Source of the DNA: Phycisphaerae bacterium
Lineage (GTDB): Bacteria > Planctomycetota > Phycisphaerae > UBA1845 > PWPN01
Direction: 5' to 3'
Length of the DNA stretch: 7,903 nt
Assembly (NCBI GenBank): GCA_003557125.1
Contig: PWPN01000193.1
Location: forward strand, 1-7,903
Shown here: positions 1 to 6,264 of the stretch, in pieces
Numbering within the stretch: the stretch's first letter is position 1
Layout of the letters: every line of letters starts with the position of its first letter
Notes under the pieces: model-generated
Seen by the model: the letters and a program-made list of their open reading frames with translations, nothing else
What the model was told of the DNA's origin: nothing
Databases searched by the model: none
Program-made: the position numbers and the translations under genes

Positions 1-762
1 AACAACCCCCTTGGCCCGGTAGAGGCGCTCACCCAAAGCCGACAGACCGACTCGCAGGCGCTCCACATCGAGCGGCCGATCGCCCGTCCACCGTGCCGAG
101 ACGAAGTGCGGGTCGCGGCAGGGCGCATAGGCACCGCCCGCATCGGGCGTCGCAGCCGCCGCGAAGAGCTCCTCCCAGGCGACCAGTCGGCACGACGCCT
201 GTTCGGCACGGAGGATCTCCAACGTTGGATTGATTTCGTGCACCGCGCGTTCGGTTTCCGCAAGCACACGCGCATCGTAGAGGTCCGCCTTGTTGAGGAT
301 CCCCACGGAGGCAGCCTGCACCTGGGCGGTGATGTTGGGCAGCGTATGCAAAAGCGGAGCGAACGTGCCGGGATCGATGAGCGTCACCACCCGGGCGAGG
401 CGATACGTTTCGTCCAGCCGCGTTTCCGAGAGCATCTGAGGCAGAACGCGCGGGTCGGCGATGCCGCTGGCCTCGACGAGCAGACCTTCCAGCGGCGCAG
501 ACTCCGTATGCCAGCGGTCAGCCAACTCGCGCATCGCGCCGATGAACGTGGTCACCAGGCACCGGCAGAAGATGCTGCCGCCCGGCAAAGCCACGATGCG
601 GTCGCTCGCGTCACCCAGCACGCGCCCATCCACGTCGACCTCACCGAAATCATTGACCAGCAAGGCGAGCTTTCGGCCCGGGTTCGATTCGATGACGCGG
701 CGGAGGAACGTGGTCTTTCCACTGCCCAGAAAACCGGTCACGGTAACAAGCGGGATCGTCAT
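1..762 (-). CDS. CobW/COG0523-family G3E GTPase, C-terminus cut by window edge
   Basis: The first 254 residues of a P-loop GTPase of the G3E family (CobW/HypB/UreG relatives), cytoplasmic proteins that couple GTP hydrolysis to delivery of a metal or metal cofactor to a client enzyme. Visible motifs are Walker A GFLGSGKT (residues 10-17), NDFGEVDVD (37-45), a Walker B-like EASGIADP (97-104) and the guanine-specificity motif NKAD (157-160). The start of a CobW C-terminal domain lies around residues 219-254. The usual family metal site GCxCC is replaced by GGSIFCRC (61-68), leaving Cys66 and Cys68. The ATG at 762 is placed so that Walker A falls at the usual N-terminal distance; a GAGGA ribosome site (775-779) is rather far upstream, at 12 bases. 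It follows the URO-D/thioredoxin gene by 38 bases on the same strand and is probably co-transcribed, so that protein is the likely client. The frame is open to base 1. Family assignment is firm; substrate is unknown. Confidence 0.93.
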   Translation of the reverse strand, partial: MTIPLVTVTGFLGSGKTTFLRRVIESNPGRKLALLVNDFGEVDVDGRVLGDASDRIVALPGGSIFCRCLVTTFIGAMRELADRWHTESAPLEGLLVEASGIADPRVLPQMLSETRLDETYRLARVVTLIDPGTFAPLLHTLPNITAQVQAASVGILNKADLYDARVLAETERAVHEINPTLEILRAEQASCRLVAWEELFAAAATPDAGGAYAPCRDPHFVSARWTGDRPLDVERLRVGLSALGERLYRAKGVV

Positions 763-800
763 GGGATTCGACCGTCCTCGTGCGTTTGTCGTGCCGCCGA

Positions 801-2168
801 TCATTTCTCCTCGGACTTGGCCTCGATGCGTTCGATGATCGCTTCGGTCAGCGTCGTCATGTCCGGGATGATCGACGGAAACGCGACCTGACCGTCGATG
901 CAGATCGTCGGGATCTGCCCGACACCGAGCTTGGCCATGTGCCCGAGCCCGCTTTGCGTCGTGATCTTGTGCTCGCGCACGAGCACCTTCTCGCCCATCG
1001 CGTTGGCGGCGCGCACGACCGAATCGACCATGTACTGGCACGGCGCGCACGAGGCCGAGTCGAGCGTGATGATATCGATGATCACCTTGCGCTCCCTGGC
1101 GTAGTCCGGCAGCGCGACGTCCTCGAAAACCTGCTCGACGGGCGCCAGCGTGCGTGCGACCTGCCGTTTGTATTCATCGTGAACGATGGCTGCGACCGCC
1201 TGGAGGTTCGCTTCCGGGGTCGCATAGGGCAGATCGCAGCCCGGCGCCAGGATGAAGCCGCGCTGGCCGCCCGTGTCGATGCAGCGGATCGCGTCGCGCT
1301 GCGCGTCAGCCGTACTGCCCAGCAGCAGCACCGTCGTCAGCTTCAGGTTGCCGCCGAAGGATTTATCGTGCGTATCGGCATGCGTGCGGAGCTCGGCCAG
1401 GTCGATGTTCTCGTCGATCGAGACGTTATCGCAATGCGTATTGCACATGAGTTCGAGGTTGCGCGTCGCGTTGCCGCACACGAACAGCGACGAGTGCGCG
1501 CCGCGCTGCCGGATGTGGTCGAAGAGTGCATTGACCGGTTCGGTGACGAACGTCGCGAAGTGGTCCGGCGAGATCTGGCTGGTCATCGGATCGACCACAG
1601 CCACGATGTCCACGCCCTGGTCGATATAGAGGTCGGCCGTGCGGCGTCCCACTTCGGCGCAGTAGTCGAGCACGCGCTTCACGCGATCGGGGTTACTGAA
1701 CATCTCGAGAAAAATGTGCGTGCCCAGCAGGTGCAGGCCGAGCGTGAACGGGCCGGTGATCAGGCCATAGAGCGCGATGCGGTCTCCGAGGCTCTTGCGG
1801 AGTTGCCGGGTCGCATCGAGCACGACCGGGAATCGCCCGCCGGCCGGGTCGAAAGGCGGCATCGCGTCGTCCTGCGTGTCGGCCAAGGGGTGGCTGGCGA
1901 CCGACGGGGGCGTATCGTCGGCCCATCGCATGGCGCACCCGAGCACCTCGGCCTCGAGCTGGAGGTCGAAGACGATCGGCAGGCCATCCGGCTGATAGAG
2001 CTCGGCCGCCCGATTCAGGCCGCGGACGATCAGCTCGCTGGATTGCAGGTAGTCCGCAGCCGTGGCCCCGATGATCTTGCCACCGTGGACCCCGACGAAC
2101 GGCACCCAGGCGGGCCGTGGCGTGGGCTCGTTCCGGATGGCCTTGAGCAGAATCTCCTTGCCTGACAT
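801..2168 (-). CDS. URO-D-fold (MtaA/MtbA-like) methyltransferase fused to a C-terminal thioredoxin-like domain
   Basis: A 455-residue cytoplasmic protein. Residues 1 to about 335 match the uroporphyrinogen decarboxylase superfamily in the branch of corrinoid methyltransferases: an MSGKEILLKAI start, ITGPFTLGLHLLG (137-149), a VDPMTSQISPDHF segment (192-204), FVCGN (229-233) and APGCDLPYATPEAN (308-321). It is unlikely to be heme-pathway HemE, because the substrate-binding N-terminal motif of HemE is absent and the C-terminal GCDLP cysteine is the zinc-ligand position of MtaA/MtbA. The usual His-x-Cys zinc pair is here Phe229-Val-Cys231, with His225 four residues before; Cys311 is the second cysteine. 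Residues about 361-450 form a thioredoxin/glutaredoxin-like domain with CAPC (374-377) and a cis-proline-like QIPT (418-421). Start chosen at ATG 2168, with AAGGGGG five bases upstream; the frame is open further upstream but that part overlaps the neighbouring gene. Likely role: methyl transfer between a corrinoid protein and an acceptor, with disulfide chemistry. Substrate not predictable. Confidence 0.88.
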   Translation of the reverse strand: MSGKEILLKAIRNEPTPRPAWVPFVGVHGGKIIGATAADYLQSSELIVRGLNRAAELYQPDGLPIVFDLQLEAEVLGCAMRWADDTPPSVASHPLADTQDDAMPPFDPAGGRFPVVLDATRQLRKSLGDRIALYGLITGPFTLGLHLLGTHIFLEMFSNPDRVKRVLDYCAEVGRRTADLYIDQGVDIVAVVDPMTSQISPDHFATFVTEPVNALFDHIRQRGAHSSLFVCGNATRNLELMCNTHCDNVSIDENIDLAELRTHADTHDKSFGGNLKLTTVLLLGSTADAQRDAIRCIDTGGQRGFILAPGCDLPYATPEANLQAVAAIVHDEYKRQVARTLAPVEQVFEDVALPDYARERKVIIDIITLDSASCAPCQYMVDSVVRAANAMGEKVLVREHKITTQSGLGHMAKLGVGQIPTICIDGQVAFPSIIPDMTTLTEAIIERIEAKSEEK

Positions 2169-2173
2169 CGCGT

Positions 2174-2180
2174 CCCCCTT
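2174..2180 (-). promoter_or_regulatory. Strong Shine-Dalgarno sequence of the URO-D/thioredoxin gene
   Basis: On the minus strand AAGGGGG lies five bases before the ATG at 2168. It decides the start among several in-frame upstream ATGs (for example one in the 2250-2258 region), none of which starts a conserved URO-D sequence. Confidence 0.7.
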
Positions 2181-2196
2181 GGTATGGATGGCTGCT

Positions 2197-2223
2197 TCCG
2201 ACTCTGAGGCATGCCAGAGCGGA
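2197..2223 (-). repeat. Imperfect inverted repeat in the leader of the URO-D/thioredoxin gene
   Basis: Reading the plus strand, TCCG and CTCT (2197-2205) are mirrored by AGAG and CGGA (2216-2223) around the perfect palindrome GGCATGCC (2208-2215). Single extra bases (A at 2201, GA at 2206-2207) sit only in the left arm. It lies between the candidate -10 element and the ribosome site, so it could fold as a leader RNA hairpin with about ten pairs and a CATG loop, or serve as an operator. No T-run follows on the minus strand, so it is not a good intrinsic terminator. Confidence 0.5.
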
Positions 2224-2252
2224 TGATACCCCCGCAGGCCTTTCGACTGCAA
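2223..2252 (-). promoter_or_regulatory. Candidate sigma-70-type promoter for the URO-D/CobW operon
   Basis: On the minus strand TTGCAG (2247-2252) and TATCAT (2223-2228) are separated by 18 bases. The -10 box matches TATAAT at five of six positions; the -35 box is weak, matching only TTG. Transcription would start near 2216, giving a leader of roughly 48 bases. The position between the end of the PDZ gene and the strong ribosome site supports it, but the match alone is modest. Confidence 0.35.
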
Positions 2253-2263
2253 CATGGATTGTT

Positions 2264-2276
2264 CCGCGATTCGCGG
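2264..2276. repeat. 13-base palindrome upstream of the candidate URO-D promoter
   Basis: CCGCGA, one central T, then TCGCGG: perfect six-base arms located 11 bases upstream of the candidate -35 box. On the plus strand it is followed by TTTT (2277-2280), resembling a small terminator, but no plus-strand gene leads into it. On the minus strand no T-run follows. It could be an operator or an RNA hairpin at the 3' end of the PDZ-gene transcript. Confidence 0.4.
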
Positions 2277-2311
2277 TTTTGCACGAAACTGCTTGGGCAG
2301 GATCGTTCGGA

Positions 2312-4546
2312 TTATCGGGGTGTTATCGTACCCGTTGTGTCGCTCGACGGGGGCTCGGCCGGTTCGGGGCTTCGGACGACCGCCGGCGAGACGCGCGGAG
2401 ACGGCAGGCGCAAGTCGAGTCGCGTCTGGACGATCCCGCGCGAAGGATGCCATGCGACGTAACTGGCGAACTGGAACGTCCGCGCGAGGTCGGCGATCTC
2501 CTGGAGCAACGCGAGCGGATGAACGGTCGGCGAAGGCGTGACGGGCATGGGAATCGTCACCTGCCGGGCCTGACCTTGGCGGATCACGTCGAGCACGACC
2601 CGATCTTCCCGCGTGCGCATCGCCAGTCGGATCTTCAGGGAATCCAGTGCGCGCTCCGGATCCAGTGCCCTGCCGTCCACAGCGATGATCCGGTCGCCCA
2701 CTTCGAGTCGGCCATGTGCCGGCCAGCCCGCGAGCGTCTCGGTGACCCGGATCCCGCCGCTGCCCATGTCGGGCGCGGGCCGAATGCCCAACTGCACCTG
2801 CGTCGCCCAGTACCGCCGCCGCATGCGCTGCCACCAGGCCTCTTCGAGCATTTCCGGATGGTGTGCCGCCACGTGAGTCAGCCAGGAGTCGATCATCGCG
2901 CTGGCTGCCCGGGGCTGTGCGACGAGGACTCTGTCCGGCAACCGTCGAGGGGGGCGCTGTCGGCTCATCGCCTGCTGGACAGCCTCGGCCGGCATGAGCG
3001 GAATCGCCCCCCACCGGGCCTGGACGATCTCGCTGACCGTCCGCGCGTGCGTCCCGACGATGAGGTGCCCATCCGTCACGCACCAGCTCAGTTGGAGAGC
3101 CTCTTGAAACGGGCGCACCGCCATGCCGAGGAACAAGCCCGACAGGTCGACCGAGAACACCCTCGTTTCGGAGGTTTCACCGATGGGCATCGACTCGATT
3201 CGGCGATCCTCGCGATCGCCCGGCATCAGGTTCGCCAGCCGGATGATGTTGTCGGCCAGCGCCCGCATCGTGGCCAGCACCTCCTGCGGTTCGTCCGTGC
3301 GGACCAGCAAGGCAACCGTCGGAACGGGAAGCGACGCTTCCTGCGCATCCGCGGGCCACCCGATCGATATCGGGATGTTCACCGCACCGACGGCCACGAC
3401 CGTGTCGCCCTTCAAGTGCGCCAGCAGACGTTTGCGCAGCGCATCCGGCTCCATCTGCCATTCGAGCAGATCGAGATAGAAACGGCTCATGCCATCGGCT
3501 TGCGTCTTGAGGCGATCGTAATGCTTCACGTATTGAATCGGGCTCGTCCAGGCTGCCAGCGTCGAGGCCGGCAGAAACAGCAAGGACTCGATCGGCGGCT
3601 CGCGTACCCCCAGCGTCCCATCGGCGGTTCGCAGATACCCCGTCGTCTCGACAGCCAAGCCTTTATCATCGTAGGAAAGGGCGACTGCCAACGAGCGGAC
3701 CGGCGGAGCGAGAAGCGCCCACCACCCCTCGTGCGTCGGTTCGCCGGCGGCGCTGCGAAGATGGGTACCGACATAGAAGACACCCTGCGCGCCGGCCGGA
3801 ATCTCGGCCATCCGTTCGCGAAACTCGGCCAGATCGCTCAGGCACAAACCCCGCGCGGAGCGCAGCAACTGCGTCGATCGGCTGTACAGGTCGGATCCGT
3901 CCTGCCCGCGGCCCACGATGGCCACGCGCCCGTCGCTGGTCAATTCGTGCCCGAAGGCGAGGCGGTAGCGCCGTACCGGTGCGTCGGTCGGACCCGGCAA
4001 TCGCCGATCCTCCAACGATGCCTCGAGTGCCGCGGGATTCCTCGGACGGGCCAACAGAACCCCCGAGGGCAGATACTGCCAGCCATCGGCCGCGACCGCG
4101 ACCGGGCCGTCCACCAGCAGCCCCGCCTGACGCGACGACAACCCCAAGGCCTGCACAAGCATATCCTGAAACGTCTCGGCCGCATTGGCTGTGCCGCTGT
4201 CTGCGACGGCCCATGAATCGGGCACCCCGCCCCTCTCGCCTGCCGCCCCCGTTATCACCGATCCCTCATGCAAACCGCCCGATTCGAACAGCGTCGCACC
4301 GGGCTCCAGCGACGGCGGTCCCACCTCGGCCGCCAGCCAGCCAAGCACCCGCCCCAGCGCTGCACCCGCCTGCGTGCGCCCCAGCGCGTCAGTATCGGTC
4401 AATTCGAGATAGAGTCGTGTGTCGATGGGAACGTAGTCGGCCAATGAGCCCACGCGCGGCGGGCCCTCAGCGGTTGGCTGAGCCCCAGCCCACGTGCTGC
4501 CACACAAGATCGCAAGAAACCACCATGTCCGGAAGTGTTGCATCAT
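2312..4546 (-). CDS. Exported protein of unknown function with a C-terminal PDZ domain
   Basis: A 744-residue protein. Residues 1-22 are a signal peptide (MMQHFRT, hydrophobic WWFLAILCG, cleavage probably after AGA), so it should act outside the inner membrane. The mature part begins with LADYVPIDTRLYLELTDTDA (35-54), a style seen in exported DUF3352-like proteins, though I would not assign that family firmly. Residues about 585-667 are a PDZ domain: MGSGGIRV (594-601), GRLEVGDRIIAVDG (612-625) and a final strand RQVTIPM (661-667). A proline-rich tail follows (715-744). No protease catalytic triad accompanies the PDZ domain, unlike DegP/DegS or RseP. The start is the first ATG of the pair at 4546 and 4543, since the signal peptide begins there; an in-frame GTG at 4567 is possible. 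It lies 52 bases after the anti-sigma gene, probably in the same operon, suggesting a role in envelope-stress sensing or as a regulated effector. The PDZ call is firm; the rest is unassigned. Confidence 0.8.
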   Translation of the reverse strand: MMQHFRTWWFLAILCGSTWAGAQPTAEGPPRVGSLADYVPIDTRLYLELTDTDALGRTQAGAALGRVLGWLAAEVGPPSLEPGATLFESGGLHEGSVITGAAGERGGVPDSWAVADSGTANAAETFQDMLVQALGLSSRQAGLLVDGPVAVAADGWQYLPSGVLLARPRNPAALEASLEDRRLPGPTDAPVRRYRLAFGHELTSDGRVAIVGRGQDGSDLYSRSTQLLRSARGLCLSDLAEFRERMAEIPAGAQGVFYVGTHLRSAAGEPTHEGWWALLAPPVRSLAVALSYDDKGLAVETTGYLRTADGTLGVREPPIESLLFLPASTLAAWTSPIQYVKHYDRLKTQADGMSRFYLDLLEWQMEPDALRKRLLAHLKGDTVVAVGAVNIPISIGWPADAQEASLPVPTVALLVRTDEPQEVLATMRALADNIIRLANLMPGDREDRRIESMPIGETSETRVFSVDLSGLFLGMAVRPFQEALQLSWCVTDGHLIVGTHARTVSEIVQARWGAIPLMPAEAVQQAMSRQRPPRRLPDRVLVAQPRAASAMIDSWLTHVAAHHPEMLEEAWWQRMRRRYWATQVQLGIRPAPDMGSGGIRVTETLAGWPAHGRLEVGDRIIAVDGRALDPERALDSLKIRLAMRTREDRVVLDVIRQGQARQVTIPMPVTPSPTVHPLALLQEIADLARTFQFASYVAWHPSRGIVQTRLDLRLPSPRVSPAVVRSPEPAEPPSSDTTGTITPR

Positions 4547-4598
4547 CGGTCCGAATGCCAGCGGCACCCGCGGCCACCGTCAGTTCGCATCATCACCG

Positions 4599-5453
4599 TC
4601 AGATCGCGTCCTGCGGTACCGCGCCCCGGGATTCGTGACCCGGATCAGGAGGAGACGCCAGAGGCGTTGGCTGCAATGGAGCCTGCGGCTCAGCGCCGAG
4701 AAGTGCCGAATTGAGAAAATCCAGTTCGTCGGTGACGCGCCGACCCTCCGCGCTTTGCGCATCGGCGACGTCCGGATATTTCTGAAGGTATTCAGCGACC
4801 AGGCGCTCGTTCATGCCGGCAAAGCCGTAACGGATGAGCAGTTCGACATCCTTGTAGCTGCGTCGCGTGCCTTCCACCGCATGACGCGTTCCCTCGACGA
4901 CAGGCTTGAGAAACGCTTCGAGAAACGGAAGGGCTTCGATTTCAGGCGTGCTTTCGAGCTCGGCCTGTGCTTGACCTTCCGGGACGCGCCCGGTCAGTGC
5001 GGTCATGTTGTCACGGAATTCCTTGGGCGCCGCCTCACGAATCCCCATCGTCACGGTCTGCGGGACGGGCTCGGTAAACGGAACGTTCGCCGGCATACCG
5101 AGCCAGAAAACCAGCGCGACGCTCGCAGCCGCAGCCAACGAACTCATCGCGTACAGGGCGGTCCTTCGGGCCGACAGATTCGGACGGACAACCCACCTGC
5201 GACGCGAAACGGCCGCCCGGACAGCCAGGTCATCGCGACAGGCAGCCATCACGCGATCCGTGAACGCAGGCGCCAGGCGAGGCTCGGGCCGATCCATGCG
5301 GATCACGTCGCCGCAGGCATCGAGCACCGCCAGGCGACTCTGGCAAGGCGAACAATGCAGCAAATGCGCGTAGAGCTCCGCCTGAAAAGACGGTGACAGA
5401 TCGTCATCGAGGTAACGATCGAACAGTTGTATGGCTTGTTGACAGGTGATCAT
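4599..5453 (-). CDS. Zinc-finger transmembrane anti-sigma factor
   Basis: A 284-residue partner of the ECF sigma factor encoded immediately upstream. The N-terminal cytoplasmic domain has the zf-HC2/ZAS pattern: Cys4, then His30-x3-Cys34-x2-Cys37, with YLDDDLS (14-20) between, as is usual for these domains. In known members this domain holds the sigma factor inactive. A single transmembrane segment spans about 99-118 (ALYAMSSLAAAASVALVFWL), preceded by an arginine-rich stretch (84-97) that fits an inside-positive orientation. The outer domain (119-284) is longer than in minimal anti-sigmas and not recognisable; it contains a small internal repeat VEGTR at 186-190 and 193-197 and ends in a proline-rich tail. 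The ATG at 5453 overlaps the sigma gene stop by four bases (ATGA), implying translational coupling. Release could be by regulated proteolysis or by redox/zinc loss; the sequence does not tell which. Confidence 0.9.
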   Translation of the reverse strand: MITCQQAIQLFDRYLDDDLSPSFQAELYAHLLHCSPCQSRLAVLDACGDVIRMDRPEPRLAPAFTDRVMAACRDDLAVRAAVSRRRWVVRPNLSARRTALYAMSSLAAAASVALVFWLGMPANVPFTEPVPQTVTMGIREAAPKEFRDNMTALTGRVPEGQAQAELESTPEIEALPFLEAFLKPVVEGTRHAVEGTRRSYKDVELLIRYGFAGMNERLVAEYLQKYPDVADAQSAEGRRVTDELDFLNSALLGAEPQAPLQPTPLASPPDPGHESRGAVPQDAI

Positions 5454-6076
5454 GACGCGGCTTCCCGTAAAGCTTGGACCTGCGGGAATTCCTCGACCAT
5501 ATCCGAAAGCGTTTCACGCAATCGCGCCCGTGCCCGATGGAGATGGCTCTTGGTCGTGGCCATCGGAATCCCCAACGTTTTGGCGATCGCGTCGCAACTC
5601 ATACCTTCACGGTAAAACAACATCACAGCCGCACGTTGCGGCACACTCAGCCCATCCACCGCGTCCCAGATGCGATCCTTGAGTCTGCGGGCTTCTTCAC
5701 TTTCAGCCACTTGCACGTCGGCTTCCTGCTCGCCACCGGGCAGCGCCGCAAAATCCAGATCGCCCGTCATCGACTTGCGCCGCCGGATGTGGTTGAGACA
5801 AAGCCGATAGGCGATCGTGAACAACCACGTACTGAACCGATAGTCGGCCGAAAACGAGTCAAGCGATCGGAACGCACGCATGAACGCGTCTTGACAGATC
5901 TCTTCAGCCGTGTGATGGTCTCGCAAGATGCGCCAGACGAATGCATAAAGACGATCCTGATGAGCCTCGACGAGCGCGCGCGCCGCCTCTTCGGACCCCG
6001 TCCGTGCTTGTGCGACCCACTGCTTCTCGAGCCGGCGGGTCGGCTTGGTCAAGCCTTGATGCTGTCTTGCAAACAT
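5450..6076 (-). CDS. ECF-type RNA polymerase sigma factor
   Basis: A 208-residue sigma-70 family factor with only regions 2 and 4, as in the ECF (RpoE-like) group. Region 2 covers about 36-101: AEEICQDAFMRAF (57-69) for core binding and -10 recognition, then FSTWLFTIAYRLCLNHIRRR (81-100). Region 4 covers about 135-188: LSVPQRAAVMLFYREGMS (143-160), then the helix-turn-helix CDAIAKTLGIPMATTKSHLHRARARLR (161-187), which would bind the -35 element. An acidic linker (105-129) joins them. There is no region 1.1 or 3 and no extra C-terminal domain. It directs transcription of a stress or envelope regulon when freed from the anti-sigma factor encoded next to it. It is the first gene of the sigma/anti-sigma/PDZ operon. 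The ATG at 6076 is preceded by AGGA (6082-6085 on the plus-strand numbering), a plausible though short ribosome site. Confidence 0.95.
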   Translation of the reverse strand: MFARQHQGLTKPTRRLEKQWVAQARTGSEEAARALVEAHQDRLYAFVWRILRDHHTAEEICQDAFMRAFRSLDSFSADYRFSTWLFTIAYRLCLNHIRRRKSMTGDLDFAALPGGEQEADVQVAESEEARRLKDRIWDAVDGLSVPQRAAVMLFYREGMSCDAIAKTLGIPMATTKSHLHRARARLRETLSDMVEEFPQVQALREAAS

Positions 6077-6086
6077 GGCTCATCCT

Positions 6087-6092
6087 ATTATA
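6087..6092 (-). promoter_or_regulatory. Perfect TATAAT box just upstream of the sigma factor gene
   Basis: The minus strand reads TATAAT ending ten bases before the sigma gene ATG. If used as a -10 box, transcription would start only a few bases before the start codon. The region 17 bases upstream (GCAACC) is not a TTGACA match and only faintly resembles an ECF -35 element. It may instead be a chance AT-rich spacer beside the AGGA ribosome site. Confidence 0.3.
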
Positions 6093-6227
6093 TCAGAATG
6101 GTTCGCCGCGGTTGCAGCCGATCTGCGTGACGGGCGATACGACAGCACCGCGATCTGACATTGACGCCTCTTCTCCATGTATCGGCATGGGAAGCCCATT
6201 TATCGATGCCCGTCAACCTCGCATTGC

Positions 6228-6252
6228 CGCATAAGCATTATAACTTTATGCG
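6228..6252 (+). repeat. Perfect 7-base inverted repeat upstream of smpB
   Basis: CGCATAA (6228-6234) and TTATGCG (6246-6252), extendable by a G-U pair, enclose CATTATAAC. The loop contains a -10-like TATAAC (6239-6244), and the right arm touches the GAGAAAG ribosome site (6252-6258). As DNA it could be an operator over the promoter; as RNA a hairpin controlling access to the ribosome site. A good -35 box at the proper distance was not found. Confidence 0.5.
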
Positions 6253-6264
6253 AGAAAGAATGTT

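Noticed and set aside
106..891. Plus-strand open frame opposite the CobW-type gene.
   Set aside because: The minus strand encodes full GTPase motifs; the plus-strand translation has no family features.
780..2165. Plus-strand open frame of 461 codons opposite the URO-D gene.
   Set aside because: It mirrors codon structure of the minus-strand gene, which has clear family motifs; its own translation looks random and Arg/Asp/His-rich.
801..2168. Annotation of the URO-D-fold gene as heme-pathway HemE.
   Set aside because: The N-terminal substrate-binding motif of HemE is missing, and the CGN and GCDLP cysteines and the thioredoxin fusion point to the methyltransferase branch.
2264..2280. Stem followed by TTTT on the plus strand, resembling an intrinsic terminator.
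   Set aside because: No plus-strand gene ends before it, the RNA loop would be very small and the T-run is short; it is listed only as a palindrome.
2169..3083. Open minus-strand frame extending the URO-D gene upstream by about 300 codons.
   Set aside because: It overlaps the PDZ-protein gene in another frame, its translation is arginine/proline-rich and unlike any URO-D N-terminus, and a strong ribosome site marks the ATG at 2168.
2279..4216. Plus-strand open frame of 645 codons.
   Set aside because: It lies antisense to the PDZ-protein gene, has the Arg/Pro/His-rich composition typical of GC-rich shadow frames, and shows no recognisable domain; the minus-strand frame has a signal peptide and a PDZ domain.
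6077..6264. Search of the divergent intergenic region for a small RNA, tRNA or riboswitch.
   Set aside because: Apart from the TATAAT box, the inverted repeat before smpB and a lone TTGACG (6161-6166) without a good -10 partner, no RNA-like fold or conserved motif could be recognised by eye.
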